The translations under genes were made by a program, and so were the position numbers. The notes under the pieces were generated by a model, which saw only the letters and a list, made by a program, of their open reading frames with translations, was not told the DNA's origin and made no database searches. From Obelidium mucronatum (taxonomy: Eukaryota > Chytridiomycota > Chytridiomycetes > Chytridiales > Chytriomycetaceae), in NCBI GenBank assembly GCA_025765595.1, contig JAIVFH010000177.1:1-55856 (forward strand): a stretch of DNA of 55,856 nt. Reading direction: 5' to 3'. Positions 43,688 to 55,070 of the stretch are shown here, one piece after another (position 1 is the stretch's first letter; the number at the start of each line of letters is the position of its first letter).

Positions 43688-44586
43688 ATGTCTCTCTCGC
43701 CCGACTACTGCCCCGTCTACGCCCCCTTCTTCGGAGTTATGGGTTGCACTGCTGCCATCGTATTTAGTTGTACGTGTATAAACTAACCCGGCGCGCATGA
43801 ACGCCTGACTGTACTTAACTCGCTTTCTTAAAAACCAAGGCTTTGGAGCCGCCTACGGAACCGCAAAGTCCGGAGTTGGTATTTCCGCGATGGGTGTGAT
43901 GCGTCCTGAACAAGTGATGAAGAACATTGTGCCTGTAGTTATGGTAACGTGTTGTTGTTGTTTTTTTTTCCGACAGACGTGTCTTGACCTTAAACCTCCT
44001 CCTCCTCTCTCTTGATTTCAAATAGGCTGGTATCATTGGTATTTATGGACTTGTAGTATCGGTTCTAGTCAGTGGAAACTGTGAGTTCTCTTGTTTGGAT
44101 CTTCACGTGGTGGTGTTTTTGCCGATCCCTAAAACCAAATGCCTACAAAACAATACATACATACACCGTAATCAGTAAGCTCGAGGATGACGCTGTTTGC
44201 TGCGTTTATTCAGTTGGGTGCTGGATTGAGTGTTGGACTCAGTGGTCTCGCAGCTGGGTTCGCCGTTGGTGTTGTTGGAGATGCTGGTGTCCGTGGAACA
44301 GCTCAACAACCGCGTCTTTACGTCGGTATGTGTTTTTTATAGCTTGAAAACGCGCTCTGCTGTTTTTTATTTATTTATTAATATGGCCCTTATTTTTATT
44401 TTTTTTGTTCAGGAATGATTTTGATTCTCATTTTCGCTGAAGTCTTGGGTTTATATGGATTGATTGTTGCTCTTATCTTGAACACCAAAGCTTCTGCAGG
44501 TTAGTTTGTACATTTCATTTTTTGTTTCAAGTTGCAGAGTGTTGAATGTTAAAATTTCTGTCACAGGTGGTGCTTGCTCCATTTAA
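43688..44586 (+). CDS. VMA3: V-type ATPase proteolipid subunit c, 165 aa, six exons
   Basis: Proposed exons 43688-43769, 43840-43943, 44026-44080, 44176-44325, 44413-44499, 44567-44586; phases agree (166 codons). Four transmembrane helices are present with the duplicated proteolipid layout: [52 protein letters not shown], and [18 protein letters not shown]. The last helix has [18 protein letters not shown] with the proton-carrying glutamate (FAE). Length and order equal yeast Vma3 (160 aa). It forms the membrane rotor ring of the vacuolar proton pump. The gene is divergent from FAB1 (168 bp between ATGs); both act on the vacuole/endosome, so shared regulation is plausible. The last coding exon has only six codons and the stop. 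Confidence 0.97.
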
Positions 44587-44787
44587 ATTCATAAACGCGT
44601 TCATAAAAACAAACTTGAAACATGTAATCAAAAACAAACAATCCACCGCCAAAAATCTGCCATACTTTTTTTGATGTCCTACTTCATGGCAAATAAAAAA
44701 AATCTTGTTCTACAGAACTTCGACTCGTCTTAAATATCGTATTTATATATATTCTTCAAACACCTCCCACCAAAAAAAAAGACAATC

Positions 44788-46978
44788 TCAGAGTAAGCGC
44801 TTTTCCACCGAGGATCCCTTTTCTTCAAACTCAGCTTTAGAGATCCACATTTGTTGAAAGTTGCCAACAGACGCGAGAATAGAACCGCCAATCCAAGACG
44901 CGTACTTTCGTTCAATAGGGGATCCAGGTGTGTGAATACGATTCTTCAACTGCAAATAGAATAAGTGGTAAGAAAAACAAACCGCTTGCTTTTTTTTTTT
45001 TTTTTTTTCAAAAAAGAAAGAGAGAGCAACTCACCCCTACCCCATGACCCATTGTATTGCTCAACCGCTCAGCGAATCCAGGAATCATGGTGTTTCCACC
45101 ACATAAAACCACGTTCTGGAACAATGTGGCGCGAACATCAGGGTCGCAAGCGTTTAAACTAGAGAGTATTAACTGTTGAATGCCAGCGGCTGATCCATCG
45201 GCAAATTGAGGGCTCTGTGAAGAGATGCGGTGATTTTTTAATATGTATATAATTATGTAGAAGAGGAAATGTATGAAAATGAAAATGCCGAAAAACAAAA
45301 AATACTGACCGTTGCTGGGTTAAAGAGAACTTCCGGCAATTTGAATCTTTCCAATCCAAAAGAATTGTTGTATCCATCTGGAAATTCAAACGGTTTCGGT
45401 GGCCGTTGGTTTAGGTATCTGTTTGTGTTGAGAGAAAATGAGTAATGACCATCGCCTTTGACGATCAAGAAAACAAAGAAAAGGAAACACTAAACTGTTG
45501 TTGATATCCACCAGGAGAAACCTCGGCAACAGTCTCCTTGAATTCAGTCAAGACTCGCTGAGTAGCAAGATCGTGAAATGACTTTGTAGCGTTGCGCTGC
45601 AAAACGACATCTGCTGGAGGTTTCTGACCAGGATCCACAGGCACCTTCTTTTTAACCATGTAATGAGGAACGACATTGATTTGGTTTGCTTCCAAAAAGG
45701 TTTTTGCATAAAAGGAGACTGCGTTTCCAGCAACGACTGATTTTTGGATGGCTATTCTCCGTTGATGATGGGAGAGAACTTAACTAGATTTTTCTAAATA
45801 TCACATGGTTTTTTTTTTTGACGTACCCTTCTTTAGTACGAATCCATCGACAACGGGAACCACAGATGTGGTTTCAGCGCCCGAATCAATGACTAATGCA
45901 GTTTGTTTTCCAGCGCAGAAACTGCACATTTAAATTAATGATAGTTGATGGAAACATATGATTTATGATTCCGCCTTCGGCGATTGATTAAAAAAACAGA
46001 ATTTCGGCGGTAGGATTCCGCCTCCGAAGATTAATTTAAAAAAAAGAAAACACCGCCTTCAGCGGTATGATTCCGCCTTCGGCGATAGATGAAAAAAAAA
46101 GAATACACCGCCTTCGGCGATAGATGAAAAAAAAAAGAATACACCGCCTTCGGCGGTATGATTCCGCCTTCGGCGGTATGGTTCCGCCTTCGGCGATAGA
46201 TGAAAAAAAATAAACCGCCTTCGGCGATAAATTAAAAAAAAAGGAATACACCGCCTTCGGCGTAGGAACCGCCTTCGGCGGTATGATCCCGCCTTCGGCG
46301 ATAGATGAAGAAAAAGAATACACCGCCTTCGGCGGTATGATCCCGCCTTCGGCGAAAGAAACGAAAGAAACGAAAGAAACGAAAGAAACGAAAGAAACGA
46401 AAGAAAGAAAGAACAAAAAACATACGAAGCCATGGTAGCACTCTTTGCAATATAAAAAGCAGGAGTCTGAAACTTTTCAAAAGCGAGTTCCACGAGTTTC
46501 TCACGAACATCTCTTGTATTCCAAGCAGCTTCAGTAATCAAAAGACCATGTTCTGAAGACTCCACGTGCAGACGATCCTTGTAGGTATAATCCCACAATG
46601 CTTCCAGCGCGTCCCAATCATGCACTTGAAATCAAAAAAAAAGAAAGAAAGAAAAAAACACAGTTATTTGTCGAGTATTTGTCAGTAGAACAGAAGTGTT
46701 TTGAGTACCCAGGCCGTTGTGCATCGCATGCTTCACTTCGACGCCCTCGCGCCACTGAAAGATCTGCGCCTCGCCAATGTACTTTTTGCCCGCCTGGGCA
46801 TCGACGCCGACGGCGGCCGGAAACACGGCGCGCGGCGCATCGTCGCCCGCAAAGCCGGCTTTCATCGAAGCGCCGCCGACGTCAAAGACGAGCGCAGAGA
46901 CGTTGTCTGTGTTGCGACTTGTTTAGTTTTCGTTTGGCTTTGTCTGCAGTTGTTCAACGCACCGCTGCCAATCGCCAT
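44788..46978 (-). CDS. ARP4: Actin-related protein 4 (Arp4/BAF53-type), 413 aa, eight exons
   Basis: Proposed exons (minus): 46963-46978, 46709-46906, 46426-46624, 45827-45921, 45496-45778, 45310-45418, 45035-45214, 44788-44949; phases agree (414 codons). The actin fold is clear: [110 protein letters not shown] and [19 protein letters not shown]. The C-terminal [18 protein letters not shown]..(E)E phrase and the FPDGYN insert match Arp4/ACTL6A. Arp4 is a subunit of the INO80, SWR1/SWI-SNF and NuA4 chromatin complexes. The phosphate loop D-P-G-S of actin is replaced by DVGGAS, as is common in Arp4. The 504-bp third intron holds an array of hairpin repeats. Divergent from the ABC transporter with a 56-bp spacer. 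Confidence 0.9.
45971..46354 (-). repeat. Array of about 15 palindromic hairpin repeats inside the Arp4 intron
   Basis: About twelve perfect copies of cgccttcggcg and three variants (for example cgccttcagcgg) occur in 384 bp, separated by atgatt- and gatagatgaaaaaaaa-type spacers. Read on the Arp4 strand the unit is CGCCGAAGGCG, the same orientation relative to transcription as in PRCC. The array is followed at 46354-46411 by a (CGAAAGAAA)n microsatellite. The whole lies in the third intron, which is several times longer than the other introns of the gene. Confidence 0.9.
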
Positions 46979-47034
46979 TTAGTTTATTAATTTATTTTAA
47001 TTTTACTTTATTTTAATTTCACTTTATTATCTTA
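46979..47034. promoter_or_regulatory. 56-bp AT-only-type divergent spacer between ARP4 and the ABC transporter
   Basis: The divergent start codons are 56 bp apart. The spacer has a single G and two or three C in 56 bases, mostly TTTATT and TTTTAATT, while both flanking first exons are very GC-rich, giving an abrupt composition step at each start codon. Confidence 0.6.
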
Positions 47035-50000
47035 ATGAGAACATCGCCGGCGCCAGTTCTGTTGCCGTTTGTCCTCTGGCTGGCAGCCAGCGCGGCGCTC
47101 TATGCAAGTGGTGTGCGCAGCGCCGCCGTGTTCCTCAGCGTGTTTCTCGGCGCGCTCGGCGTGCAGCGCTTGTCCGCGGCCTCGAATGCGGCCTTGACTG
47201 AGCACACGCCGCTGCTCGCCGCCGCACCGCCGCCGCTTCTGATTGGTCCGCTTGCGCCGGCGGCGCTGCTGCACGTGCTGCGCGTGGTCGCGTGTCCGAC
47301 GCCGCGCGCGCTGGCGTCTGCGGCCGCCGCCGGCAGCGTGGCGGCCGCGCTGCTGTCGCCGTCGCGCGCGGCGTTTGCGCTCGCTGTGGCTGCCGTCGCC
47401 GTGGCGCAGCTGGACGCGTTGGACGCCGTGCTGCGCGGCGATTCGGACACAAGCCTCGACGCGAAGATTATTCTGATGGCGGCGATTCCATTCAATGCAT
47501 TGGCGGCGCTGGCGGCACACGCGAACATCCTGTCGCCCCGTTGGGCTGTTCAAACCGACAGAAACGCGTCCTTGTACGATGAAGCATCTCCGCTATCCTT
47601 TTACACATTCTGGTGGATCAGATCTACCCTGGCAACTGCAAATAAAAAGGGCTCCCTCGAAGTCTCTGACTTGCCTTCTCTTGCGAAAGCTGATGAACCG
47701 TCTCTCCTTGAACGCCGTTTTCAATCTTGGTTCATTAAATACGGTCAACATTCAACTCCATTGGATTTCCTCATTGCTACTACTTTCACTATTCAGCCTT
47801 TCGTGTTTTTAAACTCTTTTTTGCATGGGCTTCTCTTCTTGATTTGCATGTTTATTGATCCTCTCGTTTTGAATCTCTTGTTGACTGTGCATGATGATTT
47901 TTCTTTTTCTTTGTTTCTTGTTGCTGCTCTTTCTTTGAGTATGCTTGTGAGAGTTTCTTGTATGGAGGTTTGTTAGTGAGTATTTTGTATTCGAACACAC
48001 CGCCTTCGAACACACCGTGAAGGCGGTGATTGTCTTTTTTGCCTTTCTTTCTACATCTCTTTTCCATCGCTTCTCCATCTCCATCTTCCTGCATCATTCT
48101 GCTAACCACATACACAAAAAGCTATGAATCAACAAGAGTGGCAAACAATGTCCGTACAGCACTAGCCTTGGCCATCTTCAAAACAACCATCCGAAACCCT
48201 GCCGAAGGAGTCCGCAACTCCGCAGGTCTCTTGACAAACCTAATGGCCACAGACGCCGAAAAACTAGGCCAATACTCCTGGGGAGTGTTTGCTCTCGCAC
48301 AATGGATCTTTGCTGTCGCATCTCTCCCCTTTGTAATTTATTTTTTGCATGGACTTGTCGGAAACGGTGCCTACCTGGGAATCGGAATCCTCCTTGCAAG
48401 CACATGGTTTGGAAAAACAATCGGAAACACCATGTCAATCTCCCAAAAACGGCTCCAAGAATGTCGCGATGCGCGATCCAAAATCATGAAACAAGTGATT
48501 CGGGCCGTCAAAGTAACCAAACTCGAACGTCTCGAATCAATGTGGGTTTTGAAATTGAACGAAGCGCGGGAAAAGGAGTTGCGTCAGTTACGCTCTGTCC
48601 AATACCTAACCGCCTTCAACAATTTGGCGGGGGCTCTTTTTTCTCTCTCGGTTCCATTGAGTATGTTTACATGGGTTACAATGGTGGATGGGAAAGATTT
48701 GGATGTTGCGACGGCTTTTTCTGCTTTGGCTTGGATTGCTCAGATGCAGTGGTCTATTAGTTCACTGCCTTTTCTCTTCAATGCTTGGTCGTCTTTGAAA
48801 CCTTCGCTTGAGAGAGTTGGCAACTATCTCAAATCCGCGTCAAAAGTACAAGTCGTAAATCTCTCATGCACTAAAAAGTCGCACTGTTTTGGAGAGATTC
48901 ACTTGCAATGTTCATCGAATGGGTTAAATGCGGCGTTGGATGTGGATTGTGGGCAGTTGGTTGTGGTAATTGGGGCGACTGGGTCGGGAAAGAGTCGTCT
49001 GCTTTCATCCTTTGTGACTCCGAAAGAAAATGACGTTAGTTGCGTTCATGGGAGTGTGGCGCTTGTTCTTCAAACGCCATTTCTGTTGAATGCAACTGTT
49101 CGGGATAATATTCTGTTTGGGCTTCCATTGGATGAGGAGCGGTTGAAGGACGTGTTGCAGAGGACAGAGCTTGTTGTTGATATGCAAGCGTTGCCGAGAG
49201 GGATTTTGACTATGGTTGGACCTAGTGGTGTTCAGCTGTCTGGTGGACAAAAAGGTGACCTCTTTTAAATTTATTCCCAACTTGAATCCATAATTTATCA
49301 AAATCTTAGCGCGCGTTTGCTTGGCGAGAGCTTTGTACTCTGACGCCGACTGTTATTTGCTCGATGATATTCTGTCAGCCGTGGACCGTACAACTGGAAA
49401 CCGTATTTGGGAAAACGTGGTGGCTCACCTGCGGTCAAAGTCCAAAACAATTGTTCTCATCACCCACCAAATCCAATTCTTGACAAGACCCGAAGTAGAC
49501 CAAGTTGTATTGATGGACAATGGAGAGGTCAAAGCGTCTGGGAAATTCCGGGATTTGACCCACAACCAACACATTTCCAAATGTTTGGAATTCTTGTCTC
49601 AAGAAGATTTATCAGAAAGTCGTCCATCCTCGCCATCTAGAACGAACCTTGACCGCAGCTTGAAAACCGACCGGGAAAGTCAACCGCTTTTAACGTTACA
49701 AGAAATTCGGGAATATTTGGAGCCACTTCTTTACTCGTTCCAGGGAAAACCAATGACGGCGAGTTTGATATCGGATCAAATCCTTTCTCATTTTCGGGAC
49801 GCGTCGATGGATGAAGATTCCATGGCCGAAACCAGTCAAAAGGGAGCCGTCAGCATGTCTGACTTTGCCTACTATTTCCGACACTTTGGTTCCCTCTTTG
49901 GATCCATCGGCTGCTTGATAATCGTCGCATTTGTTGCAACCTTCTCCAACATCTTCTCCACAATTTGGATCTCCTTTTGGACAGACTCAAGTGTTGATGA

Positions 50001-51756
50001 AAATGAAAAGTATTCTCAGTTCACGTATTTGTCGGTCTATGGCGGTCTTGGATGTGTACAGGCTGTGATTGCGTGTGTTCAGACGATTTTGTTGGCGTGG
50101 GCTGCTTTGAGGGCTTCAACGACTATTCATGAGGATATGGTGAAGAAACTGTTGTCTGCGCCATTGTCTTACTTTGATACGCATTCGTCAGGTATTTTTT
50201 TTGGCCAGTGTTTGATGCAAGGGGGCCCTAATCTTTTTTGGTTTTTGTTTGGGTTTTTTTTTTTCAAGGATTGATACTCAACCGATTCCTTCAAGACTTG
50301 AGTTCCATAGACTCCTCAGTCCCTCAAACAATGCTAGACCAAATCATAAAATCCTTCTCCATCACAGGCCAATTCCTGCTCATCATTTTCTTCACCCCCT
50401 TCGTAATGCTGATTCTTCCCCTCGTGATTCTCTTTTACTCATTCATCATCAACACGTTTCGGATCGCCGCACGGGACACACGGCGTATCGAGTCCGTTGC
50501 GCGAAGCCCCGTGTACGATTTATTCGGAGACGTGTTGAACGGCCTTGAAACGATACAAGTCTTTGGATCCCAATCACGGTTCGAAGCGTGGAACCACTCT
50601 CTAGTCGCGAAAATGTCGGCCGCCAAAGTCGGGAACGAGGCGGTGAATAAATGGGCACAGGCGTTGACTGTGCAAGCCAGTTGTCTGTTTTATTTCTGTG
50701 CGGGGTTCGTGGGTGTGGTGTTGTTGTACCGGGACGTGGTTTCAATGAGTACGTTTGGATTGGTTTTGTTGAATGCGGCGGTTTTGCAGCGGGCCTTGAT
50801 GGAGTTTGTTATGGGGTTAACGAATTTGGAAACCAACTTTGTATCTGTGGAGAGAGTTGCAGAGTTTGCGAATATGAAGAGTGAGTCGGATGAGTTGAGG
50901 GTGGTGGGGGTGGGGGTAAGGGGATCGGAGGAGGAGGAGTGGGGTCGAGAGGGGAGGTTGGAGATTTGTGGGTTGAGAATGAGGTATGCTATTAATAGGA
51001 GTTATGTGTTGGATGGGGTTTCGTTGTGTGTTGAGGCTGGTTTGAAGGTGGCTGTGATTGGAAGGTGATTGTTTTTTTTTCCTTTCTTTGTTTCATGTTG
51101 TACTCAATGTTTTTTTTTTTTGAATTGAATTGAATCTTAGAACTGGGTGTGGGAAGAGTTCCCTTCTGGCGGCATTAGCTCAACTGTATCCTCCAAGTGA
51201 CGGACACATTCGAATCGATGGAGTTGATGTCAAGACAATCACGCAACCGATTCTACAAAAACTCGTCCGCGTAATCCCACAAGAAACAGTCCTATTTGAT
51301 GGAACCATTCGAGATAACATTCTAGTAGGCCGGACAATAGACGACGCGAAAATCTGGGCGACACTGGATACAGTGCAACTGAAAAACAAAGTACTCGCGT
51401 TAGGCGGGCTGGACTCTAAAATCCGATTCGGCGGGTCCGAGTTCAGTGCAGGAGAGAAACAGTTGCTTTGTTTGGCGCGGGCCTTGTCTGCATCCGGGAC
51501 GACACCGCCAAAGATTCTGCTTTGTGATGAAGTTACTTCGAATGTGGATCTTGCGACGGATGATTTAGTGTTGCGTGCGTTGTTGGGGCTGGAGAGTACG
51601 ACGGTTGTGATGGTGATGCATCGGTTGGAGAGTTTGAGGAGGTTTGATCGGATTTTGATGTTGCATGCGGGGAGGGTTGTTGCGTATGGAGATGCGAATG
51701 AGTTGATTGATGGGAATGTGGATGTTCAGAGTTTTATGCGACATGAAGCGCAATAG
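47035..51756 (+). CDS. ABCC (MRP)-type ABC transporter, 1,455 aa, five exons
   Basis: Proposed exons 47035-47975, 48122-49254, 49310-50191, 50269-51064, 51141-51756; phases agree (1,456 codons). The N-terminus has a TMD0-like set of hydrophobic helices coded by very GC-rich DNA. TMD1 begins with ASPLSFYTFWWIRSTL. NBD1 has Walker A GATGSGKSRLLS, signature LSGGQKARVCLARAL and Walker B CYLLDDILSAVD. TMD2 follows, and NBD2 has Walker A GRTGCGKSSLLA, a weak signature FSAGEKQLLCLARAL and Walker B ILLCDEVTSNVD. In NBD1 the Walker B is followed by D instead of the catalytic E (LLDDI), the usual ABCC asymmetry. Exporters of this family move glutathione conjugates, cadmium complexes or bile-acid-like anions, usually into the vacuole. 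An EF-hand-like acidic segment (DASMDEDSMAET) lies in the NBD1-TMD2 linker. Confidence 0.92.
47993..48029 (+). repeat. Single split hairpin repeat in the first ABC transporter intron
   Basis: It has accgccttcgaacacaccg followed by tgaaggcggtg: the two arms CCGCCTTC and GAAGGCGG of the hairpin unit separated by a short spacer, with a duplicated cgaacacaccg. It lies in the 146-bp intron at 47976-48121. It looks like one copy of the unit seen in PRCC and Arp4 introns, opened by a small insertion or duplication. Confidence 0.65.
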
Positions 51757-51832
51757 AGTATGATGATGATGATGATGATGATGGTGTTGCAATAGAAACA
51801 ATAAATGGGTTCATTCTTTACTTGGCATCCCG

Positions 51833-52662
51833 TCAAACTAAACTCATTTCAACAACAAACCCGAGAACAACCCGCACAAAATGAACAACATGGCCGAAAT
51901 CAATATTCTCAACCGTATCTTCCACAGTGTGAATAAAAGGACTGTGATCCTTGAACTCGCCTTCAAAAGTGAAAATGGACGCATATCCGGCCTTTGTCCA
52001 ACTCGCATGATCACTGCATCCATACCCACAAAGAGAATCTACTGGAGTGACACTACTATACGCAGAAACAAGCTTGCGCGCAAAGTCGCTGAGATCTGGA
52101 TCTGTGAAGTCGGTGATAATGGCGACTTGTGGCGTTTTCCCTTTTGGGACATAGCCAGTCATGTCAACTTGGTACATTCCAGCTACTTGCTTTCCATCGC
52201 GTTTGTATTCAGCAGCGACTTTTTGTGATCCCAAAAGACCAGCTTCTTCAGCAGAGTACCTTTTTTTTTCGCTCTGTTTATAGGAAGTAACACAAAAGAA
52301 AAGAGAGATTATACCAATGAAACTCGACAGGCCGACCAGGAACAAATCCACTCTCCAATAAAACGCGGTAAGCCTCCAAAGTCGTGACAGTACCACTGCC
52401 ATCATCATCCGCTCCCGGCGCCCTTCCAAAGTATGGGTTGGCTCCATTTGCACTGTCTTGATGAGACCCAACAATAACAATGGGAATATCATTCTCGTTT
52501 TGGGAAGCACTGTTGTCGCTGTTTTTGCTTTCGACACGCGCAATGATACTGAATTGTCCCCATTCATGAAGGAACCGTGTCACTTTGACGGAAACTTTTT
52601 GAGGATTTTTTGGTTGGATAGCTTGAATCTGGAAGTGTTTTTTTTTTGGTAAAGCCGAGCGT

Positions 52663-52698
<36 letters not shown>

Positions 52699-53330
52699 TT
52701 CAGGATGTTCACCTTTTCAAACAACCAATCAGCAGATTGAGAACCCGAAGCAGACTGATAATAACGCGTACGGAACGATGTGAAATGATCCAAGAATGCT
52801 TGCATCCCTGGAATCGAAATCTTTTCAAAGAGGGGAACCACGATATCCTTGTGTCCTACTTTCGAAGGTGGGGCTGAACAAAAAAAAACACAACAGTTTA
52901 AAAACAGAAGGAGTCAAAAACACATCCAAGAGCCAAATTTTGCTGTTTTACCAAATCTCTTTGGAAGTGCAAGTGAATTAACGGCTTCCAGGTCTTGCGA
53001 TGTAATGTCCATGTATCCAACTTCTTTCTGTTTCAACCCAAGAATCTAAAAAAAAACAAAAACAATGACAAAATCAGGGTTGAGTTTTTTAAGAGAAAAG
53101 GAAAGATGATAAAGGCAAGCAAGGGACTTGACCTCCTCCTCTGTCATCCAAGTTGCTACGGTGGGTGACGTTTGAATCAAACGAAATCCTTGGGATGCCA
53201 AATCTTGTCTTCCAAGCGCATTCTGCTGGTCGATTTCTTGAATGAGCAGTTTCTGAAGAGGGAGAACGGCGGCTTGGGTTTGGTGAAGAAGTGCAAGTGC
53301 AAGCAGAAACAGGTGATGCTTGGATATCAT
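51833..53330 (-). CDS. Secreted M28-family leucine aminopeptidase, 397 aa, five exons
   Basis: Proposed exons (minus): 53133-53330, 52952-53045, 52713-52873, 52315-52628, 51833-52259; phases agree (398 codons). A signal peptide (HLFLLALALLHQTQA) is followed by a propeptide and the M28 catalytic domain. Zinc ligands and catalytic residues are visible: VGSHQDSANG (His, Asp), PGADDDGSGTV (Asp), YSAEEAGLLGS (general-base Glu and ligand Glu), and CGYGCSDHASW with the last His nearby, as in fungal Lap1/M28E enzymes (Asp in TDFTDPDLS). A Cys pair CGYGC flanks it. The enzyme would release N-terminal residues from peptides outside the cell for nutrition. The third intron has a 34-T run (52664-52697). 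Convergent with the ABC transporter, 76 bp apart. Confidence 0.9.
52664..52697. repeat. 34-base poly-T tract in an aminopeptidase intron
   Basis: An uninterrupted T run of 34 bases (poly-A on the transcribed strand) within the 84-bp intron at 52629-52712. Length is likely polymorphic or uncertain in sequencing. Confidence 0.95.
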
Positions 53331-53475
53331 GTTTTTAGACTTGAAATTAACAATTATATTATTCGAAAAACAAACAAGTCTTTTTATTGTGAGAATCATA
53401 CTTGGAGATGCGAATGAGGCGATGGCCATGATGGGAATACAGATGCTGATGCGGATTGGAAAAAAAAAGTTTGAC

Positions 53476-55070
53476 ATGCCTTTGACAGAAGTTGACTTTG
53501 TTGCTGAAGAACTGCAAAGCGACGCCACATTCAAGCCCGCTCAGTTTTCGTTCAAATTGACTCCTGAAGGAGCAACAGTCTCTCGAAACGGCATTCTGCA
53601 GCAGACTCTCATTGGCCCACATGTGATATGTTCAGTTGAACAGTGTGGTTTATGCTGCACTGATCTGGCCAGACACTTTCTCCCTTACCCGCTCCCGCAA
53701 TGCGTTGGACATGAAGCGCTTGTGGATGTTGATGGGAAGAGATATGCTGTTGAGATCAACTCTGCCTGTCATCAGGCCACTTGTCTGTTCTGTTCAAACT
53801 CGGTTGACTTGCCTATGCCTTCTCAGTGTCCACAGAGAATCACTATGGGAATCAATACGTGGCATGGGGCTATGGCGCCTTATCTGATTGCTCCCAAAGT
53901 AAACTTGGTTCAAGTCCCGGAAAACACGCTTTCTATGGATGCTGCTACAATGATTGAGCCTTTTGCTGCCGCATTGCATGGAGTGGATTGCTCAAGTTCT
54001 GCTACTGCTGGGAATGTTGCTGTATTGGGTGCGGGGAGACTTGGGCTGATGACAGTTTTGGCATTGAATATTCGAAGGACAATGTAAGTCGCACGTTTGT
54101 TTGGCTCAAAAAGAAGTATACTGTATTTACAAAACAAGGCTCCAGGAATAATAGCAAGCAGTCAATTGTGGCCATCGTTCGCGATGACAAACACGCCCAA
54201 ATTGCACGTGACTTTGGTGCTGACAATGTAATCATAGTCCCGAAAGACCAAACCTCTATTCTTCAAGACGCTGCTTTGAATTCGAAATTTGATGTCGTAT
54301 TCGACACTACAGGATCCCCTGATGGGTTGCAGCATGCCTTGACGTTGTCGAACAAGGAGATCCACTTGAAATCCACTCATGGACAGAAGGTGCTTGGTTT
54401 GAAACATATGACGGAAATGGTTGTTGCTGAACTTGCGTTGGTTCCTTGTACCCCGGATGAGCTTGCTAGCCGACTTGAGTTTTCATGGATGAAGGAAACC
54501 ATCAAAAGGGACAACAAAAACGTCTACTGTTCCCCATCTGTTCCGCAATCAATGCAAACCACCATCAAGAATACTGGAAGAATTGTGCATTCAGGTGTGT
54601 CCATCGAGGAGTTGAATGATTCTTTTGAAAACGGGGCTTTGGGAGAAATGCTGGTTGCAAGCGGCTCACCGTTTCCCAGATTTGATCTCGCTGTTGTAAC
54701 ATCCCTGGATGAAATTGATGGTTTAATTCAACCATCGCCATCTCACGATCGATCCCTTGTCCGTCCTCGAGGCGCCATTCTTCTTGTAGCCCAAAAAACA
54801 GCTAGTCCGACTTCAGACTTCTTGGCAAATCTTCTTGTATCTAAAAGAATATCCATCACAACTTCGCGATGCGGCGATTTTAATGAGGCTTTGAAAGTCA
54901 TGCTGCAAGAAAATGGACAAGGTGGTTTTTCTGGGAATATTCTGGAGAAGCTGGTGACGCATAGATATCAAATGAGCCAAGTGTCCCTTGCATTTGATAT
55001 TGCAAGAGGTGGTGGATCTCGAAACGAGATTCGACCTGTGAAAATTATTATTCAGAATAGAACTAACTGA
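53476..55070 (+). CDS. Zinc-type medium-chain dehydrogenase/reductase (MDR), 507 aa, two exons
   Basis: Proposed exons 53476-54083 and 54155-55070; the phase agrees (508 codons). The catalytic zinc region has VEQCGLCCTDLA and QCVGHEALV; the structural zinc loop has Cys residues spaced in SACHQATCLFCSN and PSQCP. The cofactor fold starts GNVAVLGAGRLGLMTVL (GxGxxG), followed by the second strand after the intron (IVAIVRDDKHAQIARDFGA) and VFDTTGSPDGLQHAL. The family oxidises sugars or alcohols with NAD(P). The chain is about 150 residues longer than a standard 350-aa MDR protein; residues 330-500 look like a second, divergent domain (ELASRLEFSWMKETIK, LLVSKRISITTSRCG). The 5' end is divergent from the aminopeptidase (145 bp between ATGs), and a longer upstream frame from 53320 overlaps that promoter region, so the Met at 53476 is preferred. 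Confidence 0.78.

Noticed and set aside
45971..46411. Possible CRISPR array
   Set aside because: Regularly repeated palindromes look CRISPR-like, but the spacers are near-identical, short and A-rich, and the array sits in a spliced intron of a eukaryotic gene.
47032..47553. Several overlapping frames on both strands in the ABC transporter 5' end
   Set aside because: High GC removes stop codons in all frames; only the plus-strand frame from 47035 joins in phase to the ABC domains.
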